Positions 49,601 through 62,200 of a DNA stretch of 64,000 nt are shown here, in pieces (positions within the stretch are counted from its first letter, which is position 1; each line of letters starts with the position of its first letter). A program made the translations under genes and the position numbers. The notes under the pieces are model-generated. The model worked only from the letters and a program-made list of their open reading frames with translations, was not told where the DNA came from and did no database searches. The stretch is from Letharia columbiana (taxonomy: Eukaryota > Ascomycota > Lecanoromycetes > Lecanorales > Parmeliaceae), in the NCBI RefSeq assembly GCF_014066305.1, contig NW_023501088.1, positions 52,501 to 116,500 of the forward strand, in the 5' to 3' direction.

Positions 49601-52600
49601 ATTATCTTATTAAGACTTCGACTTAAATATTCTAAATATCTATTTAATACTTTTCTTAAGAATCTCTTTTTAATATATAATATTATTAAGCTCTTTATCT
49701 ACTTTATTCTCTTCTAGAGTACTATTACTTTAAATATTATATATTAAAAATATTTATATTTTAGAAAAAGAAAATTTACTTCTCGCCTATTCTGTATAGG
49801 CTTTAACTTATTAAATCTCTTATCTCTATCCTCGCTTTTTTCTATATTACTTAATAGAGTAATTTCTTAATAATTTAACTCTATCTTAAAGAGTTTATAT
49901 ATTTTAAACTTCTTTATATTAACGAGCTAAGAGATTATCTTTTTTTTTTTAAAGTCTTTATTAATAAAGACTTAGACGAAGAGCTTATAGAAATAGATTA
50001 AAATTATATACTTATTCTCTTAATTTATTTTAGACTAGATATTTTAAAAAACTTATTATATATTATAATAAATAAAAGAATAACTATTATCGCTATTAGA
50101 ATAAATAAAAAAAATAAAAAAAGTAGAAGATTATAAAGAATAATAAATAGTATAAATAGATTAACTCTTAGACTATAGATTTTCTAAAATAATATTTATT
50201 AAAGAAGCGAATTTAGCGATTTTAATATCTCGAAAATATTAAAAAGTTAGCTACCTTTTCTTTATTAATAATATAATCTTATATTCTACGTAAATTAAAT
50301 ATCGTTATATTTTAATCTAGAATATTTTATAAAACTATCTAATATTTTAAAAATTAAATCTAAGTACTTATTCTTTTTATAAAAAGCTTTTTATAGCGTA
50401 AGAGCGAGATTCTAAATTTAATTTTTAAGTTTTAAAACTAATTATCTTTATAATAATAAGATATCTATATAATTAAAGAAGATTTAAAAAGATTTATTAA
50501 TAGATATTAGAATAAGCTAATTAAAATATTTAAGCTATTTAGAAAACTTAGTTATATAATATCTAAAGCTAGATAATAATTTAAAGAATTAATAAATATA
50601 TTTATATAATATAGCGAAGTATTAATAATAATAATATTATTTTATAAATAATAGAATTAAGCTTTATAAAAAGAAATAATTAATATTAAATAGATAGATA
50701 ATCTCTTTATTTCTTCTAATAATAATATTAATAAGAATTTAACTAATTAAGTAATAATAATATTCTAAAAAAAAAAGCTATTATTTAATTAGATAATAAG
50801 CTTAGATATCTATTATAGTATAATTAATTATCTTTAAAATATCTTTATACCTATCTATTTCCTTAAAGCTCTTTTTTATTTCTTTATCTTCTTATAAAGA
50901 TAATATATTATTAATCGTCTTTTTAAATCTATAGCTATTATCTATTTCTAATATCTATTTATTTTATAATTCTTAATCTATTAGAATCTTAATCTATTAA
51001 ATTAATTTACTTTAAGTATTTTAATATAACTCGCGATATTATATAATATATATCTCTTCTAATTAGTAAATATATAATAGAATAATAATATATAAGCGCT
51101 AGATCTCTAACGTTCTAATTTTAGATCTATTATTTTTTAAGATAATTATATTAGAAAATAATAGAAAATAATAATAGAAGAGAAGATTTAGATAGAGTAA
51201 GAGGGTTTAAATAAAACTACGTCTTTGAAATATCTTAAAAAAAATAATATTAATAAATATTCTAAGACGCTAAAAAGTGTTATAAATAGCGAAACGAATA
51301 TAAGTATATAAAATTATATTTTAATTTATTAATTAACTTTAAACGTTTATTAATTTTAAAAGAATATTATTATTATAATAAATAATCTCTATTAAATTAT
51401 TAAGAATACTATATTAAATAATAACTTAAATATTATATTAAATTAAGAAAACGAATCTAATAATAAAGAAGATTTTTTATTATTTATATTAAACCCGTCT
51501 TTAACTTCCGCTTCTTTAGAAATATTAATATAAGACTTTAAGAATAACTTTAATAAGTTAGTATTTAAGAATAATTCGCGTAAATAGATTATAAGTATAT
51601 TATCGCTATTAAAACACTCTTCTATAATTAATCTTTCTAAAAAAATCCTCTATAAGAGAGTCTTTATAGAGCTAAAAATCTTTATAATAATTTTTAAATT
51701 ATAATATTAAGTAATTAAACTAAATAAATAAAGCTATTAAAGCTTATTAAAAATATTTAATCTATTAAAAAATTTAAAAACTTTAAAAAATCTATTAAAG
51801 TCTATTTTTATTATTAAGAAATATATTAAAACATAGCTATTATTTATTAAATTATAATATTAAAAAATAATTATAATACTTTAGAAACTATCTACTTAGG
51901 ATTTTAAGAGTATTTTTTATATTAATTAAAAAGATATATATTTCTTTAATCTTCTATATCTCTTTAAGATTATTCTATTATCTACTAATTTTTATATAAA
52001 GATATATATTAAAATAATTTATTTTATAAATAAATTAATAAAACTCTATTATTTTATAATATAGGCGATATTAATAAAAATATATTTTAAAGATTATATT
52101 AAAAATTATAATAACTCTTTTATAATTCTCTTATCTAACTTAATTTATTATTATTATAAAAAATTAAATTACTATTATTTAGCTATAATAAATATTAAAT
52201 TCTATTTTAATAAAGTTCTCGAAGTTAAAAAAGATTTTATTAAAATAATAATCTCTCTAGAAATAATAAAGCTTATTATTAATTCTCTTTACTTTTTATT
52301 TTATTTTAAATTAAATTAATTAAATTATTTAATTTCTTTATAATCTATAACTATAAAACTATTTCTCTTAAAAAACGAGTTTTATTATATTATTTAAAAT
52401 TAAATTAATTTTTTAGAATTAGAAATATATTATAATTATCGCTATAAGAATTTAAATATAGACTTAAATAAAAAACTAGTTATCTATAAAACTCGCTTTA
52501 TTATATAAAATATTTATAATATTTAAATTAAGTTAATAAACGCTTTATAACTCTATTCTTTTTATCGCGATAAATTAAAACTTCTAATTTATAATTAATA

Positions 52601-52855
52601 TTATCTTCTTAATTTCTCTAAATCTTCTTATATTAATATACCTCTTCTTACTTTTATAAATATATTTAAATTATATTAAAATATATATAGATTAATTCTT
52701 AAAATATATATTATTATTATAAAATTAAATTAACGCGAAAGAAAAAGGAGAGTTAATATCTTATCGTTTACTCTAAAATCTTATAAAAGCGAGTTTATAA
52801 ATATTATTAAAGTTATTAAGTCTAAAATAATAAAATTAAATAAAAAAATCTTAAT
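46661..52855. mobile_element. Repeat A copy 2 (inverted relative to copy 1)
   Basis: Inverted match of 15233-18660 (as 46661-50105) and of 11316-13387 (as 50770-52855). The left terminus is CCACACTCACATAGTCGAG. It has 664 bp (50106-50769) absent from copy 1, where the Fot/pogo element and homopolymer lie instead. RIP is heavy; the long plus-strand runs of Leu/Ile/Ser codons near 47400-47600 and KAQSEEVVFFEKLK-like residues near 47690 hint at former coding, but no family could be assigned. Confidence 0.7.
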
Positions 52856-54510
52856 AAAGATTAACGAAGTAGAGTATATAATATATATTTATATAATAGT
52901 ATTTATTAGAAATATAAAGTAATAGATATAGAATATAGAATTTAGCTCTTCGCTAGTAAATCGAGATTATATAAAATATCTAATCTCTAAAAAGTATAAA
53001 TTAAATTTAATATTTAATATTAGATTTAATAAACGCTTTTATTAAAGAATTTTATATAAAAGATTAAAAGTAAAGTTATTATCTAACTCTATTAACTATT
53101 TAAAAACGCTAAAAATAAATTTAGAGTAAACTTCTCTTATTAAAATCTTATTTTCTCTAAATCTTATTTAAAGTAATTTAATTAATATAATATATTCGAA
53201 GTTCGCTAATATAATAAAGTAAGCTTAATAAGTTTTAATTAAGACTATTTTTATAGTAAAAAATATCAAAGTCTATATAATTAAATTTTACTTTTTTTTT
53301 TATTAAATTAAAGTAGATTATAATCTTCTACTTATTATTTATAAAGCTATTAAATATAGAAATATATAAAAATCTCTATTATTATATTATTACTTCTAAG
53401 AATATAATTATATTTAAAATAAATAACATCGCTTTTCTTAAAAATTATAAAGAGTATTATTTCTTCGAGTTTAGAGTATAACGCTATAGATTTTATTATA
53501 TAATATTATACTTATATAATAAAGAGTAATATTATTATTCTAATTTATAATATAACTAGCGAAGATAAAAATAATATAATTACTCTATTATATTAATTAA
53601 GAAAGTTATTTTAAAGACTATTTTAATATATTACTCTCGCTATATTATCAAAATTTAAATATAAAAAGAAATTTATTTTATCTAGAGATATAATATTAAT
53701 AAAATCTTAATAAAAATCTAATAACGAGTTAGACGTTTTTAATATATTTAAGAATTATAAGATATAGAAGATAAGACGCTTAAAATATAAAAATCTTACG
53801 AAATCTTTTATTATAGAAGAAATATTATTAAAAAAAATAATAGCGTTTTAAGCTTTTATAAGTAAATTAAATATTTATATTAAATTATATTTTATTAAAG
53901 TAATATAAAAGTATATAACTTTAAATAATTTAATAATCTTTTTTAAAGAAGATAAATATTAATAAGAGATCGTTTTAATAACTATCGTTATATTTCGCTA
54001 ACTCGAATATCTAAAGACTTTAAGATATCTATTCTATATATAAATTATCGCGATATTATCGCGATATTATTATTTAAAGAAAGCGTCTATTAAATACTTC
54101 GCTTTATATTTATTAATTTAATATAATATTTCGAGTTAAAATTAATAATAGAGCTATAAAAATTTATATTTAATATTTAATATTATTTAAATAATTATTA
54201 TTATTCTTTAAAAGAAAGTAGAAGAATATAAAGAGCGAGTTAAAATTAATTATTTTAGAGAATAAATTATATAAAAAGTTTATTATCTTAAATTATCTTA
54301 ATAAAAAATTTATTAGAGAGTTAAACTAGCTATTCTAATCTACTAATCTTAAATATAATAATTTATTTACTCTAATACTATAATAGATATATTAGATTAA
54401 TTATAATAAGTTAAATATAATCTTTTTTTATAATATTAAATTATAATAATATTAAAAGTTAAGCTTTATAAATAAATATATTCTATTTTTTTTAAATTTA
54501 TTATATTAAG
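52856..54510. other. RIPed sequence left of c4 (region C, left part)
   Basis: About 1.65 kb continuing from repeat A copy 2 without a visible boundary, because copy 1 is cut at the matching point. It includes a 14-bp direct repeat TATCGCGATAT at 54046-54068. It may be more of repeat A or the left part of region C. No domain recognised. Confidence 0.45.
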
Positions 54511-54520
54511 ATATTAATTA
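54511..54520. other. c4 target duplication, left
   Basis: ATATTAATTA directly before c4, identical to 56766-56775. In AT-rich DNA the true length could be 8-10 bp. Confidence 0.65.
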
Positions 54521-54877
54521 CACTAAAGCCATAAGATTAGAATAAAATTAGAATTGGATTAACTACTAAGATATAGAGAATCTAAATATTAAATTACCTA
54601 TTTAAAATTAATAACTTTATTCGCTTGATGTGCGTTTTAAACAACTTCCACTCACTTAATAGAGTATTGATTTATATCTACTTTTATATACAGGCACATA
54701 AATTGAAGATATTTAGGCGCTTATTACTATAATCGGGAATTGTATATCGAGTGTGGATGATGGATCCGTAATAATTGCCCACAAAAAATAGAGAAAGGCT
54801 ATGTTCTTATGGCAAGAAGTATCGAAATACCGGAAAGAAATGGAGACAACATGCCAATTAGTGGTGTGAATCCCACA

Positions 54878-55153
54878 TTATCTCCTACCGCAGTGAAATC
54901 TTTCGAATAATGAAATAGCTGTCAGAGCAAGATATCGGACGGTTTCAATTCGTCCAAATATGCATCGTTCGTTCCTTGGAGTGATGATTTGATATAGAAC
55001 CGTGGAGAGCATATGAGGTGGGATCTTGGAGAGCTGAGCCGTGTTCTTGACGATGGTGGCCTTGTTGCCGCTTAGTTTCTCCGCAGTATTCTCCGCATTT
55101 ACCTGTTGTAGTTCCTCCTCTTGCTCCTCAATGCAGTGGGGATGATAGGCCAA
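54878..55153 (-). other. Open frame in c4 array (EEQEEELQQVNAENTAEKL)
   Basis: A 91-codon open frame on the minus strand beginning MAYHPHCIEEQEEELQQVNA and running from the first array unit into the conserved c4 head. The first half is Glu/Gln-rich and coiled-coil-like. The same minus-strand segment of other units would give this peptide again, but units are about 200 bp (not a multiple of three), so the frame breaks at each junction. No homology recognised. Probably not a gene; noted because it is one of the few long frames in unmutated sequence. Confidence 0.2.
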
Positions 55154-56230
55154 GTTGCAGTGGTGTTCTCCGCTTACTGAGTAATGATTTGATGTAGAAC
55201 CGTGGAGAGCATATGATGTGGGATTTTGGAGAGCTGAGCCGTGTTCTTAGTGCTGGGGGCCTTATTTCCGCTTAGTTTCTCCGCAGTGTTCTCCATAGTG
55301 TTCTCCGCAGTATTCTCCGTATTTGCCTATTGTAGTTCCTCCTCTTACTTCTTAATGTAGTAAGGATAATAGGCTAAGTTGCAGTGGTATTCTCCGCTTA
55401 TTAAGTGATGATTTAATATGGAACCGTGCTTGGTGCTGGGGGCCTTATTGCCGCTTAGTTTCTCCGCAGTATTCTCCGCATTCGCCTGCTGTAGTGACTT
55501 CTCTTACATTGGCTAAGTGGATTGATATAAGATCGTGGAGAGTAGGCCTATTGTGTCACTGCTGCTGATGACTATCTCCGCAATATTCTCCGCATTTACC
55601 TACTACAGTGGTTCCTCCTCTTACTGAGTATCGGGCTGGTATAAGACCGTGGAGAGTAGGCCTATTATGTCACTGCTGCTGATAACTGTCTCCGCAATGT
55701 TCTCCGCAGTGTTCTCCGCATTCGCCTGTTGTAGATCCTCCTCTTACTCCTCAATGTAGTGGGGATGACAGGCCAAGTTGCAGTGGTGTTCTCCGCTTGC
55801 TAAGTGATAATTTGATGTGAAACGGCCAAGTTGCAGTGGTGTTCTCCGCTTGCTGAGTGATGATTTGATGTAGAACCGTGGAGAGCATATAACGTGGGAT
55901 CTTGGAGAGCTGAGCCGTGTTCTTGACGATGGTGGCCTTATTGCCGCTTGGTTTCTCCGCAGTGTTCTCCGCATTTACCTGTTGTAGTTCCTCCTCTTAC
56001 TTCTTAATGCAGTGGGGATGACAGGCCAAGTTACAGTGGTGTTCTCCGCTTACTAAGTGATGATTTGATGTGGAATCGTGGAGAGCATATGACGTGGGAT
56101 CTTGGAGAGCTGAGCCTGTTCTTGGTGCTGGGGGCCTTGTTGTCGCTTGGTTTCTCCGCAGTGTTCTCCGTATTCGCCTGCTGTAGTGACTTCTCTTGCA
56201 CTGGCTGAGTGGATTGGTGTGAGACCGTGG
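54975..56230. repeat. ~200-bp tandem array in c4
   Basis: The unit anchor GATTTGATRTRGAACCGTGG occurs at 54986, 55186, 55410, 55862 and 56062, giving spacings of 200, 224, 452 and 200 bp. Truncated units with GAGAGTAGGCCTATT lie at about 55520-55690 and 56215. The extra 24 bp in one unit comes from additional 12-bp CTCCGCAGTGTT copies. Unit sequence agrees with c3 outside RIP sites, so the array predates the split of c3 and c4. Confidence 0.88.
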
Positions 56231-56765
56231 AGAGTAGGGTTAGTGGCCTGGGGGCGTCAGTAGGGGCTCTAAGAGGCGGGCAAAAGGGGTGTACGTGCCT
56301 GAAGTGTTTAGTAACGTTTCCGCGAGGGGTATCGAGGACGATTATGTTTATATTGATGGAATTGGTGGAATTGATAGAGTGGTGGAAGAATAATAGTTAC
56401 ATAAATAAATAAATAGGAGAAAGGATTATTATCCGATCCCGGACGCGTTTGGTGTGACTACCATATTTGAATGTCAATTTAATCCACCAATAGTAGGCCA
56501 AACTTCATTATTTTTACAGCGTTAGAAAGCGCACACTGAGCTCTACAATTTACGAAATTATGAAGAAATAGTATCCGTAGGGAGCTGGTTATTTCAGAGT
56601 GTAAAACTTCTACACACAGATTTTTGATGAGGGAGCTCGGGAGGGCTAGCGGGCTGACTCAGACTGTCTAGCCAAAAGGCGTAATAACCCCGAATTTATG
56701 ATTGGCTGCACATACAAATTCAAGGTTTTTTAGCTCAGCCCTACCTTATTCTATTATATATACTG

Positions 56766-56775
56766 ATATTAATTA
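56766..56775. other. c4 target duplication, right
   Basis: ATATTAATTA directly after the terminal CTG of c4. Confidence 0.65.
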
Positions 56776-59490
56776 CGTTAAAGATAAATTTAAAATAAAA
56801 TTAAAATATTAATTATTAAAATATAGAAAATTTTAATATTAAATTATATTTAAAGTTAGCGATTTTATTATTATTAAAATAAAAGAATTTATTCGCTTAA
56901 ATAAAGTATTTCTATATTAGCTTTTACGTAAATAAATTAGAATATTTATATATATTACTATAATAAAGAACTTCTATATTTTTTAGATTAATTCTATTCT
57001 AAATACTTTCTATCTTAAACTATTTATAATTATAAATATTATAAAACTTTCTAATATTAAAAATAAGAAGTATTATATTATATATATTAAATATATAAAA
57101 TAACTTAATAAAACTCGGCGATTAATTTATAAAGAAATTATCTTACTTCTAAGCTAGAATTACGATATTTAATTTATATAGAATAAAGATAATTTATTAT
57201 TTTAAAGGTTTTTATCTCAATAATAGAGAATATATTTATCTAAGCTATAAAATAATAAAACTTATAAATGTTTATTAAATAAGCGCTCTCTATAAGAAAT
57301 TCCGCTATATTTTCTATACTCTAAAATTATTTATCTCGATATTAGATTATTAAATTTAAAATATAATATATAAAATATAATATTTAAATATAGATATTAA
57401 GACTTAAAGTGCGGGCCGCTAAAACTCTAATTTTAAAACTATTAAGAAGTCTTTAAGATACGAACTTAACGAAAATTCGAGAAATACTTAATATTTAATT
57501 TAAGAGAATTTCGAGAAGATAGATATAATTTATTTATTAACGATATTACTTTAAGCTCTATTATATATTTATACGCTTATATTCTAATTTAGATAATTTT
57601 ATAAAATAATTTAAAAAGTAGAAAATTAATTCTAGCGTAAAGTTTATAGTATTAATAGATATATTTAAATAATAAACGTCTTCTTAGAATATCTAATAAT
57701 AGAGCCCCCCCTTAATTAAAATATTTAATTTAAAATTATATAAATATTTATATTATTAAAGAATATTAAAGAATAAGATCTATAGATAACTAAGTTTAAT
57801 TAATTAAAAATTAGAAAGTAATATAAATACTTATTTTTTAGATATTATAATTTAAATTATAATCTTTTTAAAAGATAGAAGTCTAATAAGCGTAATTTAC
57901 GTATATAGAAAGATATTAGATATAATTATAGAGCTCTTTTTTAATAGCGAGATATATAAAAAAAGCGATTAATAGATTAATACTTTTTTAATAGAAAAAT
58001 TATATAAATAAATAATATCTTTAAATATTCTAGAATAAATAATAATATATATTTTTTTATTAATATAATATAGAAGCCTTATAATAGAATTATTAACGAT
58101 TTTAATATTAATATAATATTTTTATATATTAAATATCTTTATTTATCTTTGAAGATATCTTTAACTTTTTACTTTTTTTCTAGACTTCTTTAACTTTCTT
58201 ATTAATTAGATATTTATTAATCTATATTTTATTCTTATAGATCTCGTCTATAATAATAATAACTCGATCTTTAATTTTAGATTAATTAGAATTTTAGATT
58301 TAGATTTTTAAGCTAATATAGCGATAATAATAATAAAATATAAAATATATATCTATTTTTTTATAATTAACTAAGATAGATAAATAAAATAAATAAATTA
58401 GATATATAGATTATTATTATATATTTTATTATTAATTTAAAAAAGATATTATAATATAATATTAATAGCGATATAGATAAAAGAAAGATAATATAATTTA
58501 AAATAAAAAAGAGATTTATATCTTATAAAATATTAGAATAAGATAATAATATAAAATTATTTAAAATAAAGAAGAAAGTAGAATAACGTAGTTAATATAA
58601 GTATTATAGATATTAATTATAGAATATTAGATTTTTTTCTATTATTAAATATATAATCGCGTTATATTCTTCGCTATTCTAATTATAATTTATTAATATA
58701 TTATATATTAATTCTAATAACTATTTTAAATTAGATAAAATAATTTTAAATAATATATTTATATTAAGAGATTTTCGAGAAATATACTTTTAATACTATT
58801 TTTACTTCTTCGCTAATATTAAATTATATAATACTTTATTATTTAATTTAAATCTTTATATTAAGCGTAAGAATAAAAAGTTAATATATATTAATAGTAG
58901 TATATAAGCTATTAAAGTATTTTTAAATTCACTTAATCGAGTAGTAAAAGTATATAAAGGAATTTACTTAATAAATTATAATTATATTAAATAATAAAGT
59001 ATTATAATAAATTATTTAACGATTTTATATTCTATTTAGATATTTCATTATACTATTATACTCTTATAATATTATATAATATATTATCGAATATACGAAT
59101 ACTATAATAAACTATTTTAATTTTAATAGAGGCTTATTTTTAAAAAAAAGAGTAGCGCTATAGTTAATACTATAAATTAATAATTTCGAGCGTATATCTA
59201 TTAAGTATAATATTAGTTTTCCTTCTAATAGATTAGTTATATTTATTTATATTATATAATACTTATTTAATATATAGATAGATATATAATTAAAGCTTAA
59301 AGAAGGAGTAATATTATATAATAACGTTATATAGATTAATAACGTAGTATAACGTTTATCTTAGCTATTTAGATAATAGATATAATAATTATTAAGTAAA
59401 TTAAGTAGATATCTATTATCTAGATATACTAATACGCGCGTATAATTAAAGATATTAAATATAGTTTATATAAGGCTATTTATAGTGGAC
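56776..59490. other. Region C, RIPed body
   Basis: About 2.7 kb of RIPed sequence contiguous with 52856-54510 before c4 inserted. It has a few GC patches (57410, GTGCGGGCCGC) but no recognisable domain. Confidence 0.45.
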
Positions 59491-59821
59491 CGATATATAA
59501 TAAGCCTCTAATACAAAATTGATATAATATTATTCCGCTATTAGTTTACCATTAACTACTCTATTAACTGCCTATTAACTATTTATTAACTCTTCATTAA
59601 TGCGTAAGTTTAAACGAATAATAGGTTTTACTGAACTTACCATAAGTAAAAACAGTAGGTACATCGTATTAACACATTATGTAAAACGTAAATTATTTCA
59701 AATGGGCCATTTTGTGTGATTCGGTGTGTAGTCCTTATTATGCAGTCAACACAATTCGTTAAAATAACCAATCTACGTACAATAGACCTAGAAATTCCCG
59801 TTCACTACTCGGGCCCATAAG
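59491..59821. mobile_element. Less mutated terminus of region C
   Basis: Better preserved block with an 11-bp subterminal tandem repeat (59548-59600), a TTAACAC/GTGTGATTCGGTGTGTAG stretch, and the end ACTCGGGCCCATAAG at 59807-59821. The end resembles that of repeat B (ATCGGCCCCTATAAG), and both have short tandem repeats a few hundred bp inside, suggesting related DNA transposons. The class was not identified. Confidence 0.5.
59548..59600. repeat. 11-bp tandem repeat, CTATTAACTGC type
   Basis: Four to five units (ATTAACTACTCT, ATTAACTGCCT, ATTAACTATTT, ATTAACTCTTC, ATTAATGC). Similar position to the subterminal repeats of B. Confidence 0.85.
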
Positions 59822-62200
59822 ATAGTCTCTAGAATTATCTTCTTAATATTCTTTTATACTATATAATTATCGAAAGTATTCTTTATAAAATATTTATATA
59901 GATAAATAATATTAAAAGAATTTTTAAATTAATAAGTATAATTAAGAGTTTATTATAAAACGCTAAGATTATATATAGATTTAATTATATAAGTTTTAAT
60001 AATAACGCTTTTATATATTTAATTTAGTAGATTTAATAATATAAGTTATAATATAGATTATAATCTTCTTTTTATTCTTATTAAACGTATTAATAATATA
60101 ATTTCTCTTATCTCTTTTTTAAAACGCCGTTATTATAATAACTTTAATTTAAAGTATTTTAAAAATAATATAGAGTAGAATAATTATTATAAATAATTAA
60201 TATTATATTAAAATCTTCTTTTAATTCTATATTATTTATACGATAAAAGTAATTAATACTCGCTTAAGATTATATATATAATTTATCTCTATAATAGACT
60301 TTTATAATAAGCTATTTTATATAAAAGAAGTTTTTTATAGAAGATTATAGAGATATATAGGAATAAAGTAAATATTAATATTTATTTAATTACGGATATT
60401 TCGTAATAAAGCCTTAATTTTTAATATTTTTTTTAATAGCTATTAGAGATAAAAAGCTAAATTTAATAGGTTTATATCTATAATATTAAATTAATTTATA
60501 AAGAAAAATCTATTTTTAAGCGTTAATTTAAGATTTATAGCTTTTAAATTAACTTCGTTATTTAAATCTAAAAGCTTTAATTATATAATTAATATTATAA
60601 ATTTATAATATATAGTTAAAGATTATTAAGACCTTTTCTATTTCTTTAAATTAAATCTCGTAATAATATTAATTTTAATAATTTTATTTTCTATTATCTT
60701 ATAGCGCTTAACTTTATTATTATTATAATTATAATTAATTATAATAGCTTTAATTCTCGATAAATATTCTCTAATATAAGAGTCTCTCTTTAAAAAAATA
60801 TAATTTAAATATATTTATTATAGAAGAATACGCTTCTAGATTTAAATAAGATATCTATCTTTAATTATTAAATCTATATTTATTTATTAAATCTAATTTT
60901 TATAAACTCGTTATATTAGATATAGTTTTATTAGCTAAATAATTATCTAGTAATTATTAAATAAATATAAATCTATAATAAAATATATATTATATAGAGA
61001 GTTCTCTTTTTATTAATTATTTATATTAGAATATTTAATAAATATTATATAGTTAATCTAGTTAATAATCTTATTTAATATTAATATTATTAATATTATA
61101 ATATATATTTATATTTTTAATTATTATAATATAAGAGTATTTTAAATAATTAAAGACTTTAATAATATACCTTTATTTATAATATATATAATTCTTAAAA
61201 TATTTTTTAAGATTATATAGTTAATTAGGCTATAATACTATATAAATCTTTATTAAAATATCTTGTTAATCTATTTTAAGATTATTCTTTATTTTTTTAT
61301 AAATTTATATATCTTTTTAAATTATATTTATCTAACTATATATTTAAAATAATTATTATAATAATATTAATATTAGCTTTTATTATAAATTTTTAGTAGA
61401 TTAAATTTTATAATCTTTTAAATTAATATTAAATATTATATTAATTATATATAATATTTATATAATTACGATAGTCTTTATAAAATATTTTTAAATATCT
61501 TAATTATATTTAAGCGATAAGATTAATATAAATATATTTATATTAGTTTAAAATAATTTATAAGTATATTATAATTCTTTTTTATATATTATTAATATTA
61601 AGTTTTATAATCTTTATAAAAAATATTATTAAATTTAAATACTTAATAATTAAATTAATTATTATTAAATATTATAAATTATAATTTTAAAAATTACTAT
61701 AATTATATTTAAATAAATTAATTAGTAAAATATAAATAATATTAATATTTAATATTATATAATAATTTATATAATAATTAAAAATTTATTAATTTTAAAA
61801 AGCTTTATAATTTATAATTATTATATTTTAAAAATCTTAAAGTTATTAATAAAAAATAAAAATTATTCTATTTATAAATAACGTATCTATAATTTTTTAA
61901 TAAATTATTTATAGATTTTTAATTTTTATTAAAATTTATAAAGCTAATTTATTTTAAAAAGTTATATTATATTAGACTTAGAATCTTAATTAAAATTATA
62001 TAATTATATACTTTATAATTTTAATTATTCTATATAAATTTTAAATATTATAATTATAATATATTTTATTTTATTCTTTAATATATATTAATAAATTATT
62101 ATAAATAAATTTTTTAATAATTATTATTTTTAAAATATATTTAAATTAAATTATAATAAATATATTATGCTATTTATTAAAATATAATAGAATAATTATC
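59822..62200. other. RIPed sequence, no feature recognised
   Basis: About 2.4 kb of very AT-rich sequence, among the most decayed in the window, between region C and repeat B copy 2. No domain, terminal repeat or RNA gene was seen. Confidence 0.5.

Larger units (their letters stand above)
54521..56765. mobile_element. Long c-family element c4, almost unmutated
   Basis: A 2245-bp element homologous to c3: head 54690-54970, tandem array 54975-56230, 3' part with GGAATTGGT-type 9-bp repeats (56350-56385), and family right end (CAAGGTTTTTTAGCTCAGCC ... CTATTATATATACTG). It has near-normal base composition, unlike everything around it, so it is a late arrival or RIP-resistant. It starts CACTAAAGCC and ends ...TATACTG; the CA...TG ends and 8-10-bp flanking repeat recall hAT elements, but inverted termini are poor. 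It encodes no transposase. On the minus strand a CCAAT at about 56700 and TATATAAT at 56750 could form a promoter for transcripts through the array; this is speculative. Confidence 0.75.

Noticed and set aside
55744..55974. 76-codon minus-strand open frame in the c4 array
   Set aside because: It repeats the Arg/Ser-rich reading of the tandem unit and stops at a unit junction; a composition by-product.
56209..56412. 67-codon open frame on the plus strand starting MDWCETVESRVSGLG
   Set aside because: It lies at the edge of the c4 array and runs into the 9-bp microsatellite, shows no known domain, and its counterpart in c3 is not open. Treated as chance in unmutated sequence.
20992..56765. c-family as Helitrons
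   Set aside because: On the minus strand they start near A|TCAG, but the other end has no CTRR plus hairpin, and c2 and c4 have flanking direct repeats, which Helitrons do not make.
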